Assembly: GCF_014648395.1 (NCBI RefSeq)
Contig: NZ_BMRA01000002.1
Coordinates: 528,113-592,112, forward strand
DNA length: 64,000 bases
Reading direction: 5' to 3'
Origin: Micromonospora fulviviridis
GTDB taxonomy: Bacteria; Actinomycetota; Actinomycetes; Mycobacteriales; Micromonosporaceae
Every line of letters begins with the position of its first letter. The stretch's first letter is position 1. Position numbers and translations under genes: made by a program. Shown in pieces: positions 33,413 to 41,773 of this stretch. Below the pieces are notes generated by a model. The model was not told the origin of the DNA and made no database searches. It saw only the letters and a program-made list of their open reading frames with translations.

Positions 33413-35347
33413 TCAGCGCTGGCGTCGGCGCAGCAGCAGGGCGAGCAGCCCGACCACCAGCGCCCCGCCGAGCGCCGCGAAGATGACCGCCGGCAGCGCC
33501 GAGGGGTTCGGCTCGTCGGCCGCCAGCTTCTCCCGGTCGGCGGCGCTCTGCCGGTACGCCTGCGCGAGCAGGTTGGTCGGCTCGGCGTCGGCGACCGCGG
33601 CGAGATGGGACACCGCGGTGCCGCTGCGGCCGGTGAACCAGGCGTCGAGCCCCGTGCGGTAGAGCCGGTCGGCGTCGGAGAGGGTGTTGCTCACCCCCGC
33701 CTCGCCGAGCAGCGTCGTGGCGGCGGAGACCGGCACCAGGGCCCGGTTCGCGCCACCGTCGGCTGCCCGGTCGCTGTCCACCACGCCGACCACCCGACCG
33801 GCGGTGTCCACCGCGATGCCGCCGTGCGAGTAGATCCCGATGTCGTCGTTGACCCGCTGGACGGCGACGCTGCCCTGGTCGCCGGTCCCGGTCACCTGCA
33901 CCACCTTGGACTCGACGGTGAACCGGGCGCCCCGGAAGGCGGTGTCGGTGGTCTGGTAGCCGAGAAGCAGCAGCACGCTGCCCGGGCCGGGGCCCTCCGC
34001 CGGGCCCAGCTCCACGACGGGCAGTTTGGCCTGGGAGAGCTTGACCACGGCCAGGTTGCCGGCGTCCGGTTCGAGCACCCGGACCACCTGGCCGGGGACC
34101 GCCGGGCTGGCGGCCAGGTCACCCCGGGCCACGTTGAACTGGCCGGAGACCTGGCTGGTGAACGGCGCGGCCGGGTCGGTGCCGGTGAACCGGGTGGTCG
34201 CCAGCTTCGTCCGGACGAACCCGTCGAGGCCGGCGGCGGTGAGCCGCTTCTGGTCGATGAGGATCCGGCCCAGCGTGTAGAGGGCACGCTCGCGGGCCGA
34301 GTCGTCGGTCGGCCGGACACACTGGCCGTTGGTGACCACCATCCCGTCGGCGTTTACCACGAAGCCGGAGCAGCGCCGCTTGAACGTGACGGGGGTGGGG
34401 CTGATCGGCGCGTTGCTCTTCGCGTCCCGCAGCATGCCGGTGAAGCTGGCCTCGACGAAGACCAGGGACGGCGCGGCGACCGCGAGCGCGCGCTCCTCGG
34501 CGCTGTACGGCGCGGCCTGCGTCCAGGGCTTGAGCCCCGGAACGGCTGCCGACGCCGCCGGCGCGGCCGTCGCGAAGCTGGTCGCCGGGTCGGGTCCGGA
34601 CGGGGAGTCCTCGTCACCCGCGTTCGCCCAGAGCAGCGCGCCGGTGCCGACGGCGACCACCAGGACGACCAGGACGGCGACGAGGGCCACGCCCGGGCCA
34701 CGCCGGCGCGCGGGCCGCGACACGGGCTGGATGCGGCGCACCGGATCGGCGAACGGGTCGGCCGGCGGCGCGTCGGTGGACGGGACCGGCCGCGCCGGCG
34801 AGATCGGCGCCGCCTCCACGGGCGGCTGCTGCCGGGGCACGACCGGCTGCGGCGCCTGCTGGTGCGGCACCGGCTGCGGCGACACCGGTTGGTGCGTCGG
34901 CACGGCGGCGTGCATGGCCCAGGGCAGCGGGGCACCCGAGGTCGGGGTCGGGGTGCCGGAGACCGGCGCACCGGAGACCGGCTGCGGCGGGTCGGCGACC
35001 GTGCCGGTGGCGGGAATGAGGACGTCCGCCTCCGCCTCGGCCGGGTGCAGCTCCATGCCGAGGGTCTGGAACAGCCGCTGGGCGCCCATCCCCTCCTCGG
35101 AGGGGTACGCCACCCAGGGCTTGGCGGCGGCGAAGTCGGCGTTGACGTAGCGCTGCCCGTCGGGACTGTGGGCCATGGCGTTCGCCGCGTTGGTGAACGC
35201 CTCCCGCCACGGCTGGTCCGTCGCGGCGGCGCCGTCCAGCATCGCCACGGTCACCAGCCGGTCCTGCCCGTCGATGGCCCACCACGCCGTACCCACCTGG
35301 CAGACGCCGAGCGCCTCGGTGAACCTGTACGGACCAACCGGCTGCAT
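33413..35347 (-). CDS. Membrane protein with degenerate trypsin-like domain and kinase-N-lobe-like start
   Basis: The 644-residue protein starts with PYRFTEALGVCQVGTAWWA, reminiscent of a Ser/Thr kinase glycine loop, followed by VTVAMLDG where the catalytic Lys would be missing. A Pro/Gln-rich stretch leads to a membrane helix (about 246-268). The outer part is an HtrA-like trypsin fold whose triad looks lost: TNGQCV replaces TNAHV, NLAVVKL replaces DLAVL, and YSHGGIAV replaces GxSGGP. A TPR-like region and a second helix with RRRQR end it. It is probably a scaffold or sensor rather than a protease. AGGAG precedes the ATG. Confidence 0.7.
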   Translation of the reverse strand: MQPVGPYRFTEALGVCQVGTAWWAIDGQDRLVTVAMLDGAAATDQPWREAFTNAANAMAHSPDGQRYVNADFAAAKPWVAYPSEEGMGAQRLFQTLGMELHPAEAEADVLIPATGTVADPPQPVSGAPVSGTPTPTSGAPLPWAMHAAVPTHQPVSPQPVPHQQAPQPVVPRQQPPVEAAPISPARPVPSTDAPPADPFADPVRRIQPVSRPARRRGPGVALVAVLVVLVVAVGTGALLWANAGDEDSPSGPDPATSFATAAPAASAAVPGLKPWTQAAPYSAEERALAVAAPSLVFVEASFTGMLRDAKSNAPISPTPVTFKRRCSGFVVNADGMVVTNGQCVRPTDDSARERALYTLGRILIDQKRLTAAGLDGFVRTKLATTRFTGTDPAAPFTSQVSGQFNVARGDLAASPAVPGQVVRVLEPDAGNLAVVKLSQAKLPVVELGPAEGPGPGSVLLLLGYQTTDTAFRGARFTVESKVVQVTGTGDQGSVAVQRVNDDIGIYSHGGIAVDTAGRVVGVVDSDRAADGGANRALVPVSAATTLLGEAGVSNTLSDADRLYRTGLDAWFTGRSGTAVSHLAAVADAEPTNLLAQAYRQSAADREKLAADEPNPSALPAVIFAALGGALVVGLLALLLRRRQR

Positions 35348-35488
35348 GCCACTTCTCCTCTGCTCACCCGCCGTGCGGATAGTACAGAGCGGGTGCCCAC
35401 CCGTTCGCCCGCCAGTGGGTGGGCCCCACATGGGACTTCCGGCCCGATCGGCAGGTGACGTGACGACGGTGTTGTCTTTGGACAGCCG

Positions 35489-35519
35489 ACGGGCCGCCAC
35501 CTCGTCGGTGGCGGCCCGT
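35489..35519 (-). terminator. Terminator after the small secreted protein
   Basis: A perfect 13-bp stem (35489-35501 with 35507-35519) with a 5-nt loop lies 24 nt past the stop on the minus strand. Confidence 0.75.
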
Positions 35520-35543
35520 GAGGTATGCGCTCAGCTACGTACG

Positions 35544-36035
35544 TCAGTCCACCCGGATTTCGACGAGGACCGCCTGCGGCGGCTCGCTACCGGTACCCGG
35601 CCGGATCGGCACCGACTGGTTCGGCGGAATGGTGAACTTCTCCTGACCCTCGGGCAGGTTGGCGGTCGCTTCCACCGTCTCGGTCCCACCGCGGATACCG
35701 AACGTCCCCGGAATCTCCAGCGTCAGGTAACCGCTCCCGCCGAGGATCTTGAAGCAGTGGAAGGTGCCGGCGAAATCGACGATCTGCTCGACCTGGATCT
35801 CGCCCGCCGCGCACTGGACGTCGTCGTCCATCGAGCGGCTGGCGGTCCACATGATGTGGCCGTCGCCCTTGTAGAGCTTGAGCCCGTGCTCCGCCAGGAT
35901 CTGGGCGGCTCCCGGGTGGTTGAAATCCTCCTCCAGGGAGGGCTGGGTGTCAGCCGCCGTCGACATCGTCGCGGGGATGACCACCGCACCGCCGGCAATC
36001 AGAGCAGCTGCCCCGACCCATGGCAATACCTTCAT
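35544..36035 (-). CDS. Small secreted protein of unknown function
   Basis: The 163-residue protein has a signal peptide (about 1-28, ending MSTAADT) and a mature domain of about 135 residues with one likely disulfide (DVQCAAGE and TFHCFKIL). It is rich in beta-type sequence. I do not recognise the family. It lies downstream of the toxin and putative immunity genes on the same strand, with a terminator after it, and could be an accessory of that system or an unrelated exoprotein. Confidence 0.65.
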   Translation of the reverse strand: MKVLPWVGAAALIAGGAVVIPATMSTAADTQPSLEEDFNHPGAAQILAEHGLKLYKGDGHIMWTASRSMDDDVQCAAGEIQVEQIVDFAGTFHCFKILGGSGYLTLEIPGTFGIRGGTETVEATANLPEGQEKFTIPPNQSVPIRPGTGSEPPQAVLVEIRVD

Positions 36036-36114
36036 CGCTTGCTTCCTATCCGAGAGTTGGTCCGGCCATAGGCCTGGGCCGAATGCCGACCTTCACTAAC
36101 ATCAAATGAACGGA

Positions 36115-36573
36115 TCAAGATCCTCGCACCAGGTCCACGACAAGCTCGTCGGCGACGACCTCCGCCCGGATCACCGCCGCCGATATCACAATGTCGACGC
36201 CGACCGTCTTTCCTGCTCGTGTCACGAATTTGACTTGTTCGATGCTTCGACCAATCATCGATCGGTACTCATTGTCTCCCGAGACGTCGAACGCTGTCCA
36301 TTTACCGGCCGTCTTGAGAAAAGCAATGTTCTCAGGACTCAGGCTACCCCTGAACGGGTCCTCCCACTGCCCCTGCTCGACGTGGAGAGATTCTCCGTCG
36401 GAACTCGAGTCGAGGCGCACCGTCAGTTCAGAGCGGACAGTGAGCTCGAGCGGCCCTTCTCGCCGGTCGCATGAACCGTCAGGAAGGACATAGTTGATCC
36501 GCCGGACTGCGCTCAACTCCTGACCCACCAGCGAGCGCAGTAGTTCAGCCTCGTTCAATCTCTGATCCTCCAC
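36115..36573 (-). CDS. Putative immunity protein for the adjacent polymorphic toxin
   Basis: The 152-residue protein has no signal peptide, is acidic and has no motif I recognise. It starts (GTG at 36573) only 7 nt after the toxin stop, the standard place for a cytoplasmic immunity gene. Its DNA is unlike its neighbours: the 60-base block starting at 36181 is 50% G+C, against well over 70% around it, which fits recent transfer with the toxin tip. Function is inferred from position and composition only. Confidence 0.6.
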   Translation of the reverse strand: MEDQRLNEAELLRSLVGQELSAVRRINYVLPDGSCDRREGPLELTVRSELTVRLDSSSDGESLHVEQGQWEDPFRGSLSPENIAFLKTAGKWTAFDVSGDNEYRSMIGRSIEQVKFVTRAGKTVGVDIVISAAVIRAEVVADELVVDLVRGS

Positions 36574-36580
36574 CGTCTGC

Positions 36581-39500
36581 TCACCCTGAACAGGAACAGG
36601 GGACGGGCTTCCCTCCTGCGAACCACGTGCTCGTGTTCGCTCCCGGATACAAGCTGACAAACGTTCCATCCGTCTTCGTGATCAACAGGTCTTCGCCCTG
36701 AACGTACATGAGGTGATCCGGCCCATCCTGTTGGATCGGGCCGATCCTCACCTCGTGGGGCCCGTCGTGAATCTCCTGGATCCGCTTCATGAACTGCGCG
36801 CGGTGGGCAGGATTCGCCGCGTCCAGCCCATAATCCTCCGCATGTTTGCCCCACTTCTTGCCAAACTGCTTCGGGTCGACGAACAACGCTGGGCCGCATC
36901 CGGCGTTGTGCACCAGCACCGAGGCGACGCCCGCCCCGACGTAGTAGGTGTGGAACTCCTCCACCGTGAGGTTGTAGACCCTCGCTTCCTCGAAGCGCCT
37001 GGTCGTACCCTCGATCTTGACAAGCGTGCCGTCCGCGGCAGCAAGGCGCTGACCCGGCACGAGGTCCTCGGCGTTCACCCAGGAACTGAGTTCAGGCAGC
37101 CAGAACGGGTGGTTGTCTGTGGCAACGACCGTGGACGCGGGCGTGCTGCCGTCCGAATCGTCATCAATCATGACGTCGACGAGCGTCTTGGAGCCAACGC
37201 CGACGATCGTCGCTGTCACCGCCTGGGCGGCGGTGGTACGGGCACGCGGGTCGGTGGACAGCACTGTGTCGCCGACGCGGACATTCTCAATGGGCTTCCG
37301 GCTTCCATCCGCCATCAACACCGAGGACCCCGGCGCGAAGCTGTTCTTGCACGCCTTGGAGAGGGTCTCGATGATGTTCGTGATGTTGCGAAGTTTGTCG
37401 GCGTTCTTGAGGCCCTTGGCACCACTCGCCAGGTATCCCACCACCGGAACAGCAGCACCGATGGAAAGCAGGCCGCCGATTATGTCGCCGCGTTTGAACG
37501 ATATTGCGGCGTCCGCCGCGTCGCAGACCTCGCCCACGCCGGGGATCAAGCCGCACATGCCGAGGACGAACTGCAACATGTCCAGCAGCAGGTCCGGGTT
37601 CTGATCGACGAAGCCCTTCAGATCGGAGAGCATCTGGCAGCCGGCCCTACCGCTGTTGGCCGGTGAGGCACACTTCGCCGGGTCGATCATCGCGCCGGCG
37701 AAGTCCTTGTATACCGTGACGCAACGCTCCGAGAGGGCCGAATCAGGAGCGAGGCAGCCCCAGGTCTTGTGCTCGTCCGCGGCGGTGCCGGTGCCGTCAC
37801 TGCCGCTGCCCGGGGCCGTGCTCCGCTGCTGTGCCTCGAATTCCTTGAGCCGGTTGGTGTAGGTCGCCGACGCCTCCTTGGCGGCCAGGTCCGCGGCGAT
37901 GGCGTCCGCTCCAGCAGCCTTGGCATCAGCCCTGGCCTTCAAAGCAGCTCCGTACGCAGCCTGGGCGTCTGCCTGCGCCCGCTTCGAGGCGGCCGTGGCC
38001 GTCGTGGCCGACTTTGCGGCCTGGTTGGCGCTGGCCTGAGCCGAGTTGGCGGCGTTCCGGGCAGTCGCCGCGGACTGCGCCGCCTGGTCGGCAGACTGCT
38101 TGGCCGCTGCCGCAGACTGCTGCGCCTGGGTGGCGTACTGAGCCGCCTGGCTTGCGGAGGCAGCAGCTTGCTGGGCATAGGTGTTCGCCTCTGCCGCCTT
38201 ACCCGCGGCGACGGCGGCCACCCGGTTTGCCTCGGCCGCGTCCGACTGGGCCGATGCGGCGTACTGCTGGGCCTGAACGATCAGCGCGCGGACAGCTGAG
38301 ACGTGCGTGCTCTGTTCGTAATCTCGCTGTTCCGCCTTGTAGCGACCGGCCGTCAGGAAGTAGGAGATGTAGGAGGGCGGACCTGCCAGGGCGACCTGGC
38401 CCGCCGCCTTCACCTCAGGTCCCCCGGTCTCCACGATCCGGTAGATCTCGAGCCGCTCGTCCGCGGTCCTGGGCGGGTACTGGCCGCTACGCAGGAACTG
38501 GTGCCGGTCGGCGTTCGTCCCCGCCAGAGCCTTCTCCGCCGCCGCCTTCAGTGTCGGACCAGCGGTTTCGAGGATTTTGTAGATCGCCTGCCGGTCCACC
38601 GAGGACTTCCCCAGGTAGCTCCGGGTCCGCAGGAACTGCTGCACCGCCGCGTCGTCACCGGTGAGAGCGGTCTGCGCGGCAGTCTTCTCGTTGCCGTCCG
38701 GCAGCGTGTCGATCAGATGCCACACGCGCGCCCGGTCGTCCTGGCCAACCGCGAACTTGCGACCTTCGGTCAGCCACGAGCGCAGTTCCGTCTCGCCACC
38801 GGTCAGCGTCTCCTCGGCGGCGGCGCGCGTCCATTCCCCGCCGGTCTGCATCAACATCGCCGCGGCCCGGCGACCACGATCCAGGACCACATCGGTGGGC
38901 GCACCACCGGCGATGGCCTCGTCCAGCAGCTTCCGGGTCGCCGGGTCGACCCGGTCCTCCTCCGCGGTGTCCCACAACAGCTTGCGGTTCCATGCGGCGG
39001 CCGCACCGGCGTCGAGCTTGGCGGCCTCCTCCTGGGCCAAGGCGTCCTGTGCCGCCTGGACCCCCTGCTCGGTGGCCTCGGCGAGCCGGGCGGCGTCCTC
39101 GTCCCGGGCGAGCTGTTCGAGCTGCACCGCCTGGTTGGCCGCGGCAACGGCGATATTCGCCGCTTCCACCGCCGCCGCCGCGTGCTTCGCCGACTCCGCG
39201 GCGGCGGTGGCCGCCTCACCGGCCTTGTCCGCGGCGAGGTCCGCCGCGGCCGCGGCAGCCTCGGCGTGGGCCACCGCCTGCTCGGCGTACCGGAAGGCGT
39301 CGTCGGAGGCCTTGGCGGCCTGCTGCGCCAGGGCGTACGCCCGGTCGGCCGCACGCGCGGCGGCAGCCGCGGCGCGCCGCGCCCGAGCCGCCGCGTCCCG
39401 CGCCCGCTGCGCCTCGGCCGCCGACACGCCGGCCTGGTTGCCGGCCTGATCCGCGGCAGCGGCAGCCGCGTCGGCGTTGCCGCTGGCGTTCTTGGCGGCG

Positions 39501-40726
39501 GTCGCGGCCTCCTTGGCCTGTGCCAGCGCCCGGTCCCGCTGGGCCTTGACCGCGTTGAGCTCCTTCGCCTTCGCCGCCGCGTCGCGCGCCGCCTGGGCGG
39601 CCTGCCGCGCTGCCGCGGCCTTGCCCGCATCGGTGCGTGCGGCGGCTGCGGCCTGCTGCGCCCGCGACGCCGCCTGGGCGGTCAACGAGGCTGCCGTCGT
39701 CGCCTTGCGCGCGGCGTCCGACGCCACCTGAGCGGCCCGCATGGCCGCGTTCGAGGCGCCGATGGCGTCCCGGGCCGCGTCGGCGGCGCCGGCAGCGGCA
39801 TCCGCGGCGCGGGCCGCGGCCGCCGAGGCCTTCTTCGCCGAGTTGCCGGCGGCCGCGGTCTCCGCCGCCGCCGTCTCCGCGGCCTTCTTGGCCTCCGCGG
39901 CGGCGTTCGCGGCGCGGGTCGACGCCTCGGACGCCGCGAGAGACTCGCGGGCGGTCACCTCGGACGCCTGCTTGGCCTGCTCGGTCAGGCTCCGGATGGA
40001 GGCCAGTTCCTGGTCCCGCGCCCGCGCCACGAACTGCCCGGACTCCAGGAACTCCCGCAGCTCCTCCGGGGTGCCCGCCAGCGCCTGCTGCGCCGCTGCA
40101 TTGAGCACGGGGCCGGAGTTGTTGGCGGCTCCGGTCAACATCCGGGTGGCCGCCAGCCGGTCGTCGGCGCGTTCCGCCGAGTCCCGCCCGCTGGACAGGA
40201 AGGCGTTCAGCTCCTCCTGCGTCCCGTTAAGCGCGTTCTGAGCGGCCGCCTGCATGGTCGGGCCGCCGGACTCGAGGAGCCGGTACGCCCGGGTCCGCTC
40301 GTCCGTCGCCCACGAGGTCTTCCAGCCGCCGTTGACGAACGCCCGGACGTCCTCGGCCGAGCCGGCCAGCGCCTGGAGCGCCGCCGCCCGCATGGCGGGG
40401 CCGTCCATGCCGGCCAGCACCTGCGCCGCGGCTCGCTCGTCGGCCTCCTGCGCCTCGACGTGCCCGGTGTCGAGGAAGGCACGAAGGTCGTCCTCGGTCC
40501 CGAGCAGGGCGGCCTCGGCGGCGCGCCGGAGCGAGGGGCCGCCGGACAGCACGTACGAGACGGCGATCGCGCGGTCCTGGGCCGGCTCGGACGCCGAGGC
40601 GGCGGAGGTCGGCTGAAGGAACGAGCTGACCAGCACCAAAGCCAGGAGTGCAGCGGTTCGCCGCATCCAGCGTGGACTTCGGTGTTTGGCCCGGAAAAGG
40701 GCAGCATGCATCGACCGTGAAGTCAC
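36581..40726 (-). CDS. Secreted polymorphic toxin: ALF repeats, Ala-rich coils, Hint domain, C-terminal toxin
   Basis: The 1,381-residue protein has a signal peptide (RRTAALLALVLVSSFLQPTSA), two sets of ALF-type repeats (about 55-250 and 620-830; AAEAALLGTEDDLRAFLDTG is one unit) and long Ala-rich coiled coils. A hydrophobic segment precedes a Hint domain at about 1126-1276 (CKNSFAPG at its start, TDNHPFW inside, VLVHNAG at its end). The last 105 residues (36584-36898) form the tip: KKWGKHAEDYGLD, EVRIG and ITKTDGTFVSLYP resemble BECR-type RNase toxins. Hint probably releases the tip. The GTG start follows GGGGG. G+C falls toward the 3' end. Confidence 0.8.
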   Translation of the reverse strand: MTSRSMHAALFRAKHRSPRWMRRTAALLALVLVSSFLQPTSAASASEPAQDRAIAVSYVLSGGPSLRRAAEAALLGTEDDLRAFLDTGHVEAQEADERAAAQVLAGMDGPAMRAAALQALAGSAEDVRAFVNGGWKTSWATDERTRAYRLLESGGPTMQAAAQNALNGTQEELNAFLSSGRDSAERADDRLAATRMLTGAANNSGPVLNAAAQQALAGTPEELREFLESGQFVARARDQELASIRSLTEQAKQASEVTARESLAASEASTRAANAAAEAKKAAETAAAETAAAGNSAKKASAAAARAADAAAGAADAARDAIGASNAAMRAAQVASDAARKATTAASLTAQAASRAQQAAAAARTDAGKAAAARQAAQAARDAAAKAKELNAVKAQRDRALAQAKEAATAAKNASGNADAAAAAADQAGNQAGVSAAEAQRARDAAARARRAAAAAARAADRAYALAQQAAKASDDAFRYAEQAVAHAEAAAAAADLAADKAGEAATAAAESAKHAAAAVEAANIAVAAANQAVQLEQLARDEDAARLAEATEQGVQAAQDALAQEEAAKLDAGAAAAWNRKLLWDTAEEDRVDPATRKLLDEAIAGGAPTDVVLDRGRRAAAMLMQTGGEWTRAAAEETLTGGETELRSWLTEGRKFAVGQDDRARVWHLIDTLPDGNEKTAAQTALTGDDAAVQQFLRTRSYLGKSSVDRQAIYKILETAGPTLKAAAEKALAGTNADRHQFLRSGQYPPRTADERLEIYRIVETGGPEVKAAGQVALAGPPSYISYFLTAGRYKAEQRDYEQSTHVSAVRALIVQAQQYAASAQSDAAEANRVAAVAAGKAAEANTYAQQAAASASQAAQYATQAQQSAAAAKQSADQAAQSAATARNAANSAQASANQAAKSATTATAASKRAQADAQAAYGAALKARADAKAAGADAIAADLAAKEASATYTNRLKEFEAQQRSTAPGSGSDGTGTAADEHKTWGCLAPDSALSERCVTVYKDFAGAMIDPAKCASPANSGRAGCQMLSDLKGFVDQNPDLLLDMLQFVLGMCGLIPGVGEVCDAADAAISFKRGDIIGGLLSIGAAVPVVGYLASGAKGLKNADKLRNITNIIETLSKACKNSFAPGSSVLMADGSRKPIENVRVGDTVLSTDPRARTTAAQAVTATIVGVGSKTLVDVMIDDDSDGSTPASTVVATDNHPFWLPELSSWVNAEDLVPGQRLAAADGTLVKIEGTTRRFEEARVYNLTVEEFHTYYVGAGVASVLVHNAGCGPALFVDPKQFGKKWGKHAEDYGLDAANPAHRAQFMKRIQEIHDGPHEVRIGPIQQDGPDHLMYVQGEDLLITKTDGTFVSLYPGANTSTWFAGGKPVPCSCSG

Positions 40727-40884
40727 GGCAACCCCCGTGGAAGCGAGACAAGACTGGCTGCACGCTATCGATCCCGATCACCGTGCACAAGGGGTCAGAG
40801 ATCGCTTACCGGCCGTCGCCTGACCGCCTTCGGTGCACAACGCCCCCGCCAGCTCGAACGCAACCACCCACCGGCCTTGCCATC

Positions 40885-40906
40885 TGAAAGTTTTCATGCA
40901 TAGAGT
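40885..40906 (+). promoter_or_regulatory. hut regulator operator and leaderless promoter
   Basis: The palindrome TGAAA-GT-TTTCA (40885-40896) sits in the 18-nt spacer between TTGCCA (40877-40882) and TAGAGT (40901-40906). The GTG of the RpiR gene follows 6 nt after TAGAGT. This placement fits autorepression by the RpiR-family protein. Confidence 0.65.
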
Positions 40907-40912
40907 CAGGCC

Positions 40913-41761
40913 GTGAATGAAAGCGGTGCGGCACCCACCGACCGCCTGCTCGACCTCTTCCACGGCGTCCGGCTCACCCCGACCCAGCGCCGGATCGCGC
41001 ACTGCCTCGTGCAGCAGGCGGGCGCGGCGGCGTACCTGTCCGCGGCGGAGGTGGCGGAGCTGGCCGGGGTCAGCCAGCCGTCGGTGACCCGGTTCGCCAT
41101 GGCGCTCGGGCACGACGGCTACCCCGCGCTGCGCCGCCGGCTCCGCGAGCTGACCGCCGGCGGCGCCACCGACCCGGCCGACGCCGGCAACGCCCTCCAG
41201 CGGGCGGTGCACGCCGAGATGGGCAACCTCGACCGGCTCGCCGGACAGCTCGCCGACGCGGAGCGGATCGTCGAGGTGGGCAAGCTGCTCGCCGCCAGCC
41301 GGCCGCTGCCGGTGCTCGGGCTGCGCGCCGCCGCGCCCCTCGCGGCGTACTTCGCGTACTTCGCCGCGAAGGTGCACCCGGACGTGCGGGTCCTCGACGA
41401 CGGCGGCAGCCTCCTCGCCGACCGGCTCGAACAGGCCGTCGCGGCCGGAGCGGGCGCGCTGCTCGCCTTCGTGCTGCCCCGCTACCCCCGCGAGACCATG
41501 GACGCGCTGCGCGAGGCGCGGGAGGTCGGCCTGACCGTCGTGGCGATCACCGACTCCCCGGTCAGTCCGGCCACCGACCACGCCGACGTGGTGCTCCCCG
41601 CCGCCGTCGGCACCGATCTGGTCTTCGACCTGCACACCGCACCGATGACCCTGGCCATGGTGGTGCTCCAGGCGATCTGCGACGCCACCCCCGCCGAGAC
41701 CCAGGCCCGGCTCGAGGCGTTCGAGTCGTCCGCCACCCGTCGTCAGTTGTTCCTCGGCTGA
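40913..41761 (+). CDS. MurR/RpiR-family transcriptional regulator of histidine utilisation
   Basis: The 282-residue protein has an N-terminal HTH_6 domain (YLSAAEVAELAGVSQPSVTRFAMAL) and a C-terminal SIS domain (PVLGLRAAAPLAAYFAYFAA to the end). RpiR regulators usually sense phosphosugars, but members in actinobacterial hut clusters probably sense a histidine-pathway intermediate such as urocanate. The GTG start is leaderless (TAGAGT 6 nt upstream). hutU begins 12 bp after the stop, so regulator and pathway genes share a transcript. Confidence 0.85.
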   Translation: MNESGAAPTDRLLDLFHGVRLTPTQRRIAHCLVQQAGAAAYLSAAEVAELAGVSQPSVTRFAMALGHDGYPALRRRLRELTAGGATDPADAGNALQRAVHAEMGNLDRLAGQLADAERIVEVGKLLAASRPLPVLGLRAAAPLAAYFAYFAAKVHPDVRVLDDGGSLLADRLEQAVAAGAGALLAFVLPRYPRETMDALREAREVGLTVVAITDSPVSPATDHADVVLPAAVGTDLVFDLHTAPMTLAMVVLQAICDATPAETQARLEAFESSATRRQLFLG

Positions 41762-41773
41762 GAGGAGTACGAG

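Noticed and set aside
33413..35347. Active HtrA/DegP-type protease
   Set aside because: The His and Asp positions read Gln and Asn in the matching motifs, so proteolysis is doubtful.
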